A stretch of DNA of 64,000 nt from JAKFWF01 sp963741505. GTDB lineage: Bacteria; Pseudomonadota; Alphaproteobacteria; Rhizobiales; Hyphomicrobiaceae. Made by a program: the position numbers and the translations under genes. Shown one piece after another: positions 8,201 through 16,051 of the stretch (its first letter is position 1; each line of letters begins with the position of its first letter). The DNA is taken from the NCBI GenBank assembly GCA_963741505.1, contig CAVUIJ010000019.1, positions 62,001-126,000 on the forward strand. The letters run 5' to 3'. The notes below the pieces were generated by a model. That model ran no database searches. It had not been told where the DNA came from and worked only from the letters and a program-made list of their open reading frames with translations.

Positions 8201-8485
8201 GGCACATCTTCGGCAGCAGCTTCGCCCTGCCCGACATGCTGGTGCGCGACCGCGCTCGATGTGGGGCGCGGGCATGCCTTTCGTGTGGCATTTTGCTGAG
8301 CCGGCATTCATCTCGCGCAACGCCAATGCCGCGCGCGGCCAGCATGATGTCGATCCGCCAAATCCGGGAGCGGGTGGGGTCACCCAATCGTTACTCGCAA
8401 TTGAGGCCCGAAAACGCGATTAGTTGCGATGAGTGGGGGCGTTTGGGCTGCCAACGTGGGCCCGGCAGCCAGGGTGTCGCGGACA
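8201..8485. other. Spacer with no recognisable gene
   Basis: This 285-base stretch is where a higB toxin would be expected ahead of higA. All six frames give only arginine-rich or low-complexity translations with no family resemblance, and I see no repeat or clear promoter. Confidence 0.6.
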
Positions 8486-9229
8486 ATGATTTCACGTATC
8501 TGGCTATCGGTCCTGGCGGCGGCAACCGCTGTCTGCGGGTCGGCTCATGCGCAACCTGCCGGCACTACTCGTGCCAGTGGGCCGGCGGTGATCGAGTTGT
8601 TTACCAGCCAAGGCTGCTCGTCCTGCCCCGCGGCAGATGCGCTGTTCAAGACCTATGCCGCCCGCCGCGACGTCATCGCCCTCAGCATGCCAGTCGATTA
8701 CTGGGACTATCTCGGCTGGAAGGATACCCTTGCCAGCCCGAAATTCACCAAGCGCCAGCGCGCTTACGCCAAGCTGCGCGGCGACGGCCAGGTCTATACG
8801 CCGCAGGCGGTTGTCAACGGTGTCCGGCACGTCAACGGCGCCGCCAGACAAGACATCGAGGCCGCACTGGCCGCGAACCGGCCGGAGACTGGCGCAGCGG
8901 CGATCAAGGCTTCGCTCGTCGACGGCACGATCACGATCGAGGTCGCCTCGGCGGCGCCGTCGGCGGCCGATTCGACGATCTGGCTGGTAGTCCTCCAGGC
9001 CGAGGCCCAGGTCGAGATCCGGGCGGGGGAAAATCGCGGTCGCAAGCTCACCTATTACAATGTCGTGCGCGAGATGCTGCCGCTGGGCATGTGGAGCGGG
9101 GCAGCGACGACGATCAAGCAGCAGACCGCGGCGCTGTCGGGTACGGCGGGCGACCGCTATGCCGTGCTCGTGCAGAAGGGCATGGGCGGACCGATCCTGT
9201 CGGCGGCCTGGATCGAGCCTGCACGCTGA
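8486..9229 (+). CDS. DUF1223 secreted thioredoxin-like protein
   Basis: A 247-residue protein with an N-terminal signal peptide (MISRIWLSVLAAATAVCGSA, cleavage after HAQ) and a thioredoxin-like fold. ELFTSQGCSSCPAAD holds a CxxC pair at Cys44/Cys47, and VDYWDYLGWKD and YTPQAVVNG are the DUF1223 hallmarks. It is predicted to be periplasmic, with a role in disulfide handling not established for the family. The ATG at 8486 is preferred over an upstream in-frame ATG at 8429 because it places the signal peptide at the very N-terminus. A terminator-like hairpin follows. Confidence 0.87.
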   Translation: MISRIWLSVLAAATAVCGSAHAQPAGTTRASGPAVIELFTSQGCSSCPAADALFKTYAARRDVIALSMPVDYWDYLGWKDTLASPKFTKRQRAYAKLRGDGQVYTPQAVVNGVRHVNGAARQDIEAALAANRPETGAAAIKASLVDGTITIEVASAAPSAADSTIWLVVLQAEAQVEIRAGENRGRKLTYYNVVREMLPLGMWSGAATTIKQQTAALSGTAGDRYAVLVQKGMGGPILSAAWIEPAR

Positions 9230-9253
9230 AAAATTTCGCACTCCAGAACGGAC

Positions 9254-9282
9254 AAAGCCCGGCGTGGGGAGCGCCGGGCTTT
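9254..9282 (+). terminator. Hairpin terminator after the DUF1223 gene
   Basis: AAAGCCCGGCG (9254-9264) and CGCCGGGCTTT (9272-9282) form a perfect 11-bp stem with a 7-base loop, 25 bases after the stop codon. The A/T end of the stem replaces a long U-tract. Probably a bidirectional intrinsic terminator. Confidence 0.75.
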
Positions 9283-9833
9283 GCATTAGGAGACAACATC
9301 CCGGCCAGGGGTGGGCCGGTTCGTAGGGACATCCAAAGTTGCCACCGGGTCGATCCCGGACTCGCGAACCCCGGGGGGCTTGGGGCTGATTGGTCCAGGG
9401 CGGCTAAACCCAGGATCTCTTCCGGCGGCAACGTTGAGCAGGATGTTCCTGGTTTGCGGCGCGATCTCGGCCTAACGGCGTCGTCAAAGTGATGTTTACA
9501 CGGTCTTTTGAAGAAGGCGGTCGGCCGCCGGACGGGTGCCTGCCTGCCAACTTGCGAGCGGCCAAGATGTCCAACTCAGATGATGTCGGGACTAAGCAGC
9601 GATCGGCCCGGTTCCTGGAAAGATGTCCCGAGTGGGCTTGGGGGGCTGGGGCCTCGGCACAATTGGAACCGGACCGATCGCTCTGACCCTCAGTTTACGT
9701 TGCGTTGCGGCGGCAACGGGGAAGGAATGGGGCAAATCCGTGATTTTTGTTGCGCATTGCTGCGTGAGCACGATTTACTTGAACTCGGCGCCGGTTCGGG
9801 CGACACTTTTGTCAAGGCAGCCAGGAGGCGCGC
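9283..9833. other. Gene-free spacer before the DUF2794 gene
   Basis: About 550 bases without a convincing reading frame: candidates of 65-109 codons are Arg/Gly-rich, lack family motifs and lack ribosome-binding sites. The only functional signal I see is the AGGAGG at 9822-9827 that serves the next gene. A decayed gene cannot be ruled out. Confidence 0.55.
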
Positions 9834-10262
9834 TTGAGCGAACAGGATCCGATATCGTTTCGTCCCCGCCTTGTTCCGGTCACCAGTATGCCGGCCGGCG
9901 GCGGGGCCGGGGGCGCGGCGACGGCGTCCTCGAGCATCGGGCAAACTTCTGCATCAGCCAGCCAAGGCACCGCGTTCAACCGTCAGGAATTGAACCAGAT
10001 CCTGAACTTGTACGGCCGCAAGGTCGCCGCCGGCGAATGGCGCGACTACGCGATCGACATGGGACGCGACAAGGCGGTGTTCTCGGTCTTCCGGCGGGCC
10101 AGCGAATGTCCGCTCTACACCATCGAGAAGGCACCCAGGCTGGCCCGCAAGCAGGGTGCCTACAGCGTCATCGCGGCGAGCGGATTGATCATGAAGCGCG
10201 GCCACGAACTCGCCCGCGTGCTCGAGGTGCTCGACAAGCGCGTGACGCTGCTGCAGCACTGA
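9834..10262 (+). CDS. DUF2794 domain protein (TTG start)
   Basis: A 142-residue protein of an uncharacterised alphaproteobacterial family. The N-terminal 45 residues are Ala/Gly/Ser-rich; the conserved part runs from FNRQELNQILNLYGRKVAAG through WRDYAIDMGRDKAVFSVFRR to GHELARVLEVLDKRVTLL. The start is TTG: a strong AGGAGG lies 6 bases upstream and no ATG is available. Its position just before the converging gshB gene matches its neighbourhood in related bacteria. Function unknown. Confidence 0.85.
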   Translation: MSEQDPISFRPRLVPVTSMPAGGGAGGAATASSSIGQTSASASQGTAFNRQELNQILNLYGRKVAAGEWRDYAIDMGRDKAVFSVFRRASECPLYTIEKAPRLARKQGAYSVIAASGLIMKRGHELARVLEVLDKRVTLLQH

Positions 10263-10274
10263 GGCCCGCTTGCG

Positions 10275-11219
10275 CTATTTCCGGCAGCGCTTCTCGATCG
10301 CATCCCAGATCAGCGCCGCGATGTCCTTGCCGCCGAACGCCTTTACCTGCCGGATGCCGGTCGGCGAGGTGACATTGATTTCGGTGAGGTAGGGTCCGAT
10401 CACGTCGATGCCGGTGAAGATCAGGCCGCGGCGCTTGAGCTCCGGCCCCAGCCGGTCGCAAATCTCACGATCGCGTGCGGTAAGCTCGGTCGGCACCGGC
10501 TTGCCGCCGACGTGCATGTTGGAGCGGGTCTCGCCTTCCGACGGTACCCGGTTGATGGCGCCGGCGACCTCACCGTCGATCAGGATGATGCGCTTGTCGC
10601 CCTGGCGGACCTCGGGGCGGTACTGCTGCACCATCATCGCCTCGCGGTTGGCGGCATGGAACATCTCGAGCAGCGCGCCGAGATTGCTGTCGCCCGGTTG
10701 CAGCCGGAACACGCCGGCGCCGCCGTTGCCGTACAGCGGCTTGACGACGATGTCCTGGTACTTGTCGCGGAAAGCCTTGATGTCCTCGGCGCTGCGGGCG
10801 ACCAGCGTCGGCGGCATCAGGTCGAGGAAATCGAGCACCCAGATCTTTTCCGGCGCATTGCGGACCTCGCGCGGATTGTTGACGACCAGTGTCGAGCCGG
10901 GCAGCCGCTCCAGCAGATGGGTGGTCGTGATGTAGCTCATGTCGAACGGCGGATCCTGCCGCAACAGCACCACGTCCATGCTGGCCAGATCAACGGCGCG
11001 CGGGTTGGACAGCGTGAAATGATCGCCTTTCTTGTCGCGCACGGCGACGGTCGCGCCGGTCGCCTTCAGCGTCGCGCCGTCGAGCGCGAGCCGGTCGGGG
11101 GTGTAGTAGAACAGTTCATGCCCGCGATGCTGCGCTTCGAGCAGCATCGCGAACGTCGAATCGCCGCTGATGTCGATGCGGTCGATCGGGTCCATCTGAC
11201 AGGCGATCTTCAAGGCCAT
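10275..11219 (-). CDS. gshB: Glutathione synthetase
   Basis: ATP-grasp ligase that joins gamma-glutamylcysteine and glycine to make glutathione in the cytosol. It has 314 residues, the usual length. It opens MALKIACQMDPIDRIDISGD as in bacterial GshB; NPREVRNAPEKIW marks the substrate domain, VVKPLYGNGGAGVFRL the ATP-grasp lysine and glycine-rich loop, and FTGIDVIGPYLTEINVTSPTG the metal-binding Asn/Glu cluster. Complete with no frame break. It lies downstream of yraN on the same strand after a 168-base gap. Confidence 0.96.
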   Translation of the reverse strand: MALKIACQMDPIDRIDISGDSTFAMLLEAQHRGHELFYYTPDRLALDGATLKATGATVAVRDKKGDHFTLSNPRAVDLASMDVVLLRQDPPFDMSYITTTHLLERLPGSTLVVNNPREVRNAPEKIWVLDFLDLMPPTLVARSAEDIKAFRDKYQDIVVKPLYGNGGAGVFRLQPGDSNLGALLEMFHAANREAMMVQQYRPEVRQGDKRIILIDGEVAGAINRVPSEGETRSNMHVGGKPVPTELTARDREICDRLGPELKRRGLIFTGIDVIGPYLTEINVTSPTGIRQVKAFGGKDIAALIWDAIEKRCRK

Positions 11220-11387
11220 GGTCCGGTTTTCTCCAAGGTCGGGCTAGCCCCGCAACCCGCCTGGGCGTCGTGCCTTCGACCTGCAGCCTTCTGGTCATTC
11301 AAGGCGGCAGTTCGCGGCGTACCCTTCGCGCGGGGGGAAGGCGAAGGACGACAGCCCTTCTCGCGTCGGCGACGCTCGTAGCACACT

Positions 11388-11861
11388 TTAGCTATGCGGT
11401 TGCAGTGCATTCATGGCGTGCCGCGGCAGGCGACCGGGCGCAACCAGAACGGCATCGAGCCCGATCTCGTGGCCATGATAGCGCGGGTGCCGCCACACCC
11501 ACCGTTCGGCGGTGCCGGCGATGCGGCTGGTCTGGCAGCCGGTGATCGAGGCTGCGGCCGCCTCGATTGTGCGGCGGAACTTGACTTCGACGAAGGCAAG
11601 GCGCCTGCCCCGCACGGCAATCAGGTCGATCTCGCCTGATCGGCTGCGGTGGCGCCGCTCGACAATTCGATAACCCTTCAGCAGGAGCAGCGCGGCGGCA
11701 ACGAGTTCCCCCAGCGCGCCGCGAGCCTGGCGGCCATGCTGTTCGGCCATGGCACCGGCATCGATCGCCGGCGCTGCGGCCCGGCCCGGAGTTCGCCCTG
11801 ACGCACGGCGGACATTTGCCGGCCATTCGATGGCGTCCAGGGGTTGCGCAACACGCGCCAT
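11388..11861 (-). CDS. yraN: YraN / UPF0102 family nuclease-like protein
   Basis: A 157-residue protein with a restriction-endonuclease-like core. RQARGALGELVAAALLLLKGY is followed by the active-site-like SGEIDLIAVRGRRLAFVEVKFR (acidic D, then E-x-K) and a tail with TAERWVWRHPRYHGHEIGLDAVLV. UPF0102 proteins are predicted Holliday-junction resolvase-like nucleases without a firm role. The ATG at 11861 lies 3 bases after the rsmI stop, the standard rsmI-yraN coupling. Confidence 0.9.
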   Translation of the reverse strand: MARVAQPLDAIEWPANVRRASGRTPGRAAAPAIDAGAMAEQHGRQARGALGELVAAALLLLKGYRIVERRHRSRSGEIDLIAVRGRRLAFVEVKFRRTIEAAAASITGCQTSRIAGTAERWVWRHPRYHGHEIGLDAVLVAPGRLPRHAMNALQPHS

Positions 11862-11863
11862 GT

Positions 11864-12773
11864 TCAATCGCCTCGTTCTATTAATGTTGCCAGATTGTAC
11901 ACGCGAGAGCGCGGCACCGCAAGGTGTTCGCTGACGCTGCGCACGGCGTCGCGGGTCGACTGCGATCGCAGGGCCACAACGAGGGCTGCGGTGATGTCGG
12001 CATCGCTGATTTCGGTTTTCAGCGGCGGGCCGATGACGATTGCGATTTCGCCGCGCAGGTCGCCGCCGCCGATGTCAGTCGACAGGCTTGCCAGCGTGCC
12101 GCGCTGTCACCTCCTCGTGCAGCTTGGTAAGCTCGCGGGCGATGGCGCAGGCTCGGTCACCGAGCACCGCCAGCATATCGCCGAGCGCTTCGGCGACGCG
12201 GGTCGGTGCCTCGTAGAACACCAGTGTCGCCGGCACATCGCGGAGTTCCTTCAGTCGCGTCCGGCGCTGACCGCTCCTGGCTGGCAGGAAGCCGGCGAAC
12301 AGGAAACAATCGGTCGGCAGGCCGGCGACCGCCAGGGCGGCGATTGCGGCACATGGTCCGGGCAGGGCAACTACACTGTGGCCGGCCGCAATCGCCGCGC
12401 GCGCGAGCTTGTAGCCGGGATCGGATATCAGCGGCGTGCCGGCGTCGCTGATCAGCGCGACGCGCTCGCCGGCAGCCAGCCGTTCCAGGATCCGCGGCCG
12501 CTCGTGCTCGGCATTGTGCTCATGATAGGGGCGAAGCTTCGCCTCGAGCCCGAAATGCGTGATCAGCGTGCGGCTGTGCCGGGTGTCCTCGCAATAGACG
12601 ACGTCGGCCGCGGCAAGCGTCGCCAATGCCCGCAGCGTAATGTCGCCGAGATTGCCGATCGGCGTGGCGACGATATACAGGCCCGGCGCCAGCGGCTTGC
12701 CGAGCAGGCGGGCAAGCTCGGCCGCGGCGCGCTCGGCCAGGGCCGGCGGCGGGCGGTCGCTATCAGTACTCAT
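11864..12773 (-). CDS. rsmI: RsmI, 16S rRNA (cytidine-1402 2'-O) methyltransferase (frameshifted)
   Basis: SAM-dependent tetrapyrrole-methylase-fold enzyme that modifies C1402 of 16S rRNA. GLYIVATPIGNLGDITLRAL, CEDTRHSRTLITHFG, LISDAGTPLISDPGYKL and VALPGPCAAIAALAVAGL are signature segments. The frame breaks after codon 223 (EEVT): an extra base near 12104 must be removed to read EEVTRGTLASLSTD and on through ALRSQSTRDAVRSVSEHL to a TGA at 11864, directly before yraN. The exact fit of the restored tail argues for a sequencing insertion. Confidence 0.92.
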
Positions 12774-12883
12774 GTTGTGCACAACTTAGCGATAGGATGC
12801 CGTGCCCGGATTGAGAATTGAGGAGTTTCGTCGCCCGTTGTTGCATATTTGGGCTGGTGTGCAAGGATCGGTTGCGGCAGTAG

Positions 12884-13155
12884 CTAGTACCCGGAATCAC
12901 AAATGGCTGGCACACATGACGATCGAGGATGCTCGCCAGCCAGGAGCGACGCGCAGGTCGATGCCTACGCATCGAACAAGGGTCGCGACGCCGCCGGCGA
13001 GCATCCTCGGTCGCCCACAGGGTCGCGGCCCTCGGTCGCCCGGGGCGTCGGGCGCCTCGTCCGTAGCGAAGGCTACGGCCTTCGGCGCCCTCCTGCCGGA
13101 TCGACTCGTGGTTCCGCGATCAGGTGTACCAGCCATTTGTGATTCCGGGTACTAG
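12884..13155. mobile_element. MITE-like palindromic element with ~32-bp terminal inverted repeats
   Basis: The left end, starting CTAGTACCCGGAATCACAAA (12884-12915), matches the complement of the right end (13124-13155): 27 bases are identical, then one mismatch, then ACAC. The total is 272 bp with no gene inside. The interior is also palindromic: CGAGGATGCTCGCC pairs with GGCGAGCATCCTCG, and a GTAGCGAAGGCTAC hairpin follows. CTAG at both outer edges could be a 4-bp target duplication of the YTAR kind made by IS5-type transposases, or simply part of the repeat. It lies between rsmI and the lipoprotein gene and reaches almost to the latter's start. Confidence 0.75.
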
Positions 13156-13159
13156 GTCG

Positions 13160-14452
13160 ATGCGCAACAAGAGGCTCGAGCGACCGTTGGCGACTAGAGG
13201 AAAGTTCACGATTTTTCGCACATTGCTGTGCGCCGCCGCCGCCGGGTTCGCTGGCGCCTGTGCTGCGCCCTCGGTCGGTCCCTCGATTGCCACCGGTTCG
13301 GTGCCGCCGGGCGCGGCCGCAAGTGGCGGTGCCGAACAGCGCAGGCCTGCCGGCGACAGGAGCAGCGAGCGGATCGCCAGGGTCGCCCTGTTGCTGCCGA
13401 TCACCGGGCCGGCGCAGACGGCGGTGATCGCCAAGGCGATGAAACAGGCAGGCGAAATGGCGCTGTTCGACGCCGGCAGCCAGACCTTCCAGCTGATCGT
13501 CAAGGATGACCGCGGCACGCCCGAGGGCGCGACCGCCGCCGCCGAGGAAGCGGTCAAGGATGGCGCCGAGCTGATCATCGGGCCGCTGTTTGCGACCTCG
13601 GTGCGGGCGGTGGCGCCGGTGGCGCAGCGCGCCAGCATTCCGGTGGTCGCCTTCTCCAACGATGCCCAGGTTGCCGGACGCGGCATCTACCTGATGAGTT
13701 TTCTCGTCACCCAGGATATCAATCGCATCGTCGCCTACAGCGCAGCCCAGGGCCGCAAGCGCTTCGCAGCCCTGGTGCCTGACGACGCCTATGGCCGGCT
13801 GATGGGCGAGGCCTTCCGCCAGGCGGTGTCAGCCAATGGCGGCAGCGTCAAGGGCTTCGAAGCCTATCCGCCCGGCGCCAATGCGATGCTCGAGCCGGCG
13901 CGCCGGCTGGTCGATGCGATGAAGCGGGCAGACGAGGACGGCGAGCCGGTCGATGCCGTGTTCGTGCCGGGTGGACCCGATACGCTGCCGGGCCTCGGGC
14001 CGCTCATGACCTACGCCGGCATGGATCTGACGCGGGTCAAGCTCATCGGCACCGGCGGCTGGGATTACCCTGGCATCGGTCGCGAGGCGGCCTTCATTGG
14101 TGGCTGGTTTCCAGCCCCCGAACCGCGCGGCTGGCAGGAATTCTCCGAGCGCTTCGGCCGCACGTTCGGTGCTGCGCCACCGCGTATCGCCAGCTTGAGC
14201 TACGACGCGGTCACCATCGCGGTGCAGCTCGCAGCCAACCCGGCGGGCGCCCGCTTTACCGCCGCCAATCTGACCCGTCCGGCCGGCTTCAGCGGTGCCG
14301 ACGGTCCGGTCCGCTTGCGCCCCGACGGCTTGGCCGACCGCAGCCTCGCCATCCTCGAAGTGCAGAAGATGGGCGTCAACCTGCTGGAGCCTGCAGCCGC
14401 CAACTTCGCGCCGTCGAAGCTGTCGTCGTCCAGCGGCCAGTCGGTCAACTGA
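13160..14452 (+). CDS. Penicillin-binding-protein activator (LpoA-like lipoprotein)
   Basis: About 430 residues. A basic start (MRNKRLERPLATRGKF) leads into a hydrophobic signal ending AAAGFAGACAAP, with a lipobox-like Cys, so it is probably outer-membrane or periplasmic. The body is a type I periplasmic-binding fold: RIARVALLLPITGPAQTAVI, VKDDRGTPEGATAAAEEA, IGPLFATSVRAVAPVAQRA and LSYDAVTIAVQLAA. This is the architecture of LpoA-like activators of peptidoglycan synthases. The ATG at 13160 lies 4 bases beyond the palindromic element; an alternative start at 13124 is inside it and is rejected. Conserved partner of the rsmI-yraN-gshB block, here divergent. Confidence 0.87.
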   Translation: MRNKRLERPLATRGKFTIFRTLLCAAAAGFAGACAAPSVGPSIATGSVPPGAAASGGAEQRRPAGDRSSERIARVALLLPITGPAQTAVIAKAMKQAGEMALFDAGSQTFQLIVKDDRGTPEGATAAAEEAVKDGAELIIGPLFATSVRAVAPVAQRASIPVVAFSNDAQVAGRGIYLMSFLVTQDINRIVAYSAAQGRKRFAALVPDDAYGRLMGEAFRQAVSANGGSVKGFEAYPPGANAMLEPARRLVDAMKRADEDGEPVDAVFVPGGPDTLPGLGPLMTYAGMDLTRVKLIGTGGWDYPGIGREAAFIGGWFPAPEPRGWQEFSERFGRTFGAAPPRIASLSYDAVTIAVQLAANPAGARFTAANLTRPAGFSGADGPVRLRPDGLADRSLAILEVQKMGVNLLEPAAANFAPSKLSSSSGQSVN

Positions 14453-14603
14453 GCGATCGCGCCGGGCATCGTGGCCGCTGTCCGGCAGCGGCGCCGAGGC
14501 CGGTCTCAGACTTCAGGCGTAGGACCGGAACTGAGCCGTTTACATGGGCACCGCAAGGTGTAGCTTCGCCAGTTAACGATGCAACCTGCAAGGTGCTGTG
14601 CTC

Positions 14604-15623
14604 ATGAAGCTCGCCACGATCAAGGATGGCTCTCGCGATGGCTATCTTGTTGTAGTTTCGCGTGATCTGACGCGCTGTGTCTCGGCCGAGATGATCGCGC
14701 CGAGCTTGCAGGCGGCACTGGACGATTGGGGCCGTCTTGCACACCGGCTCGAGGGGCTGGCCGAGCAACTCGAACACGGCTCGGTGCCGTTCGAGCGATT
14801 CCATGAGCGGCACTGTCTGAGCCCCCTGCCGCGCGCATTCCAGTGGGCCGATGGTTCGGCCTACGTCAATCACGTCGAACTCGTGCGCAAGGCGCGGGGC
14901 GCCGAGATGCCGGCCTCGTTCTGGACCGAACCGTTGATGTACCAGGGCGGGTCCGACGCATTCCTCGCCCCGCGCGAAGCGATCCGCGTCGCCGACGAGG
15001 ACTATGGCATCGATTTCGAAGGCGAGGTCGCGGTGATCGTCGACGACGTGCCGGCGGGTGCGTCTCGCGCGGCAGCGCTGTCCAAAATCAGGCTGGTGAT
15101 GCTGGTCAACGACGTGTCGCTGCGCAACCTGATCCCGGCCGAACTGGCGAAGGGCTTCGGCTTCTTCCAATCGAAGCCGTCATCGGCGTTCTCGCCGGTC
15201 GCGGTGACGCCGGACGAACTCGGCGACGCGTGGGCCGATGGCAAGCTCACCTTGCCGCTGCTCGCGACCGTCAACAAGCAGCTGTTCGGCCGCCCCAACG
15301 CCGGTCGCGACATGACGTTCGATTTCGGCACCCTGATCGCGCATGCGGCCAAGACACGGCCGCTGGTCGCCGGTTCGATAATCGGCTCGGGCACGGTATC
15401 GAACAAAGGCGCCGATGGTGGTGCGGGCAAGTCGATCGCCGACGGCGGCGACGGCTATGCCTGCATTGCCGAGCTGCGCACCATTGAGACCATCAGGTCG
15501 GGCAAGCCTAAGACGCCGTTCATGAAGTTCGGCGATACGATTCGCATCGAGATGAAAGGCGCGCGTGGCCACTCGATCTTCGGCGCCATCGAGCAGAAGG
15601 TCGAAAGATATCAGGCGGCTTGA
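14604..15623 (+). CDS. Fumarylacetoacetate hydrolase family protein
   Basis: A 339-residue FAH-fold enzyme. The N-terminal segment MKLATIKDGSRDGYLVVVSR is followed by the catalytic region PLMYQGGSDAF and the metal-site acidic cluster IDFEGEVAVIVDDVPAG, then VMLVNDVSLRNLIP, FFQSKPSSAFSPVAVTPDEL and the C-terminal GSIIGSGTVSNKGADG. Members cleave C-C bonds of acylpyruvates or fumarylacetoacetate, or act as isomerases. No tyrosine-degradation partners are adjacent, so the exact substrate is open. Start chosen at MKLAT. Confidence 0.9.
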   Translation: MKLATIKDGSRDGYLVVVSRDLTRCVSAEMIAPSLQAALDDWGRLAHRLEGLAEQLEHGSVPFERFHERHCLSPLPRAFQWADGSAYVNHVELVRKARGAEMPASFWTEPLMYQGGSDAFLAPREAIRVADEDYGIDFEGEVAVIVDDVPAGASRAAALSKIRLVMLVNDVSLRNLIPAELAKGFGFFQSKPSSAFSPVAVTPDELGDAWADGKLTLPLLATVNKQLFGRPNAGRDMTFDFGTLIAHAAKTRPLVAGSIIGSGTVSNKGADGGAGKSIADGGDGYACIAELRTIETIRSGKPKTPFMKFGDTIRIEMKGARGHSIFGAIEQKVERYQAA

Positions 15624-15624
15624 G

Positions 15625-16020
15625 CTAGACCGGCAGCTTTGCCAGGATCGCTTCGAGTGCGGCGAAGTCGACCGGCTTCTTCAAGAGGCCCAGGTAATTG
15701 ACCTTGTAGATCGATGCCAGCTTGTCGGCCGCATTGGCCACCGGTGCTGGCGCGCCGGTGATGAAAATCAGGGCGGCTGCCAGTTGCTCGTCGGCCAGGA
15801 ACATGAGGAACTCGATGCCATCGAAGTTCGGCATGTTGAGATCGCTCAGAATCAGATCGAGGCCGGCGCCGTATGCGGCGATCTGCTTCTTGGCTTCGTT
15901 GCCGTCGGCGGCGATCAATATGGTGGCTACGTTCCGTTTACGCAGCCAGCTGCTCAGCACCTCGCGCTGGATCGGATCATCGTCGATGATAAGTGCCGTG
16001 TAGAGTTTTCCGGCGGTCAT
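15625..16020 (-). CDS. Single-domain response regulator (CheY-like receiver)
   Basis: A 131-residue receiver domain with no output domain. It shows the acidic pocket IIDDD (residues 11-15), phospho-acceptor Asp60 in LILSDLNMPNFDG, Thr in FITGAPAP and the conserved Lys of LLKKPVDF. It likely relays phosphate to or from a histidine kinase or phosphotransferase encoded elsewhere, since no kinase lies nearby. The start at 16020 (MTAGKLYTALIIDDD) is preferred; an upstream in-frame ATG at 16065 would overlap the carboxylase stop. Confidence 0.88.
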   Translation of the reverse strand: MTAGKLYTALIIDDDPIQREVLSSWLRKRNVATILIAADGNEAKKQIAAYGAGLDLILSDLNMPNFDGIEFLMFLADEQLAAALIFITGAPAPVANAADKLASIYKVNYLGLLKKPVDFAALEAILAKLPV

Positions 16021-16051
16021 GAAGTGCGACCTGAATGCATGGGTGAGGGTT

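Noticed and set aside
8201..8387. MLAARGIGV segment on the minus strand as a trace of an IS6-type transposase
   Set aside because: Only a handful of residues resemble the transposase; no catalytic DDE residues, inverted repeats or further homology follow in any frame.
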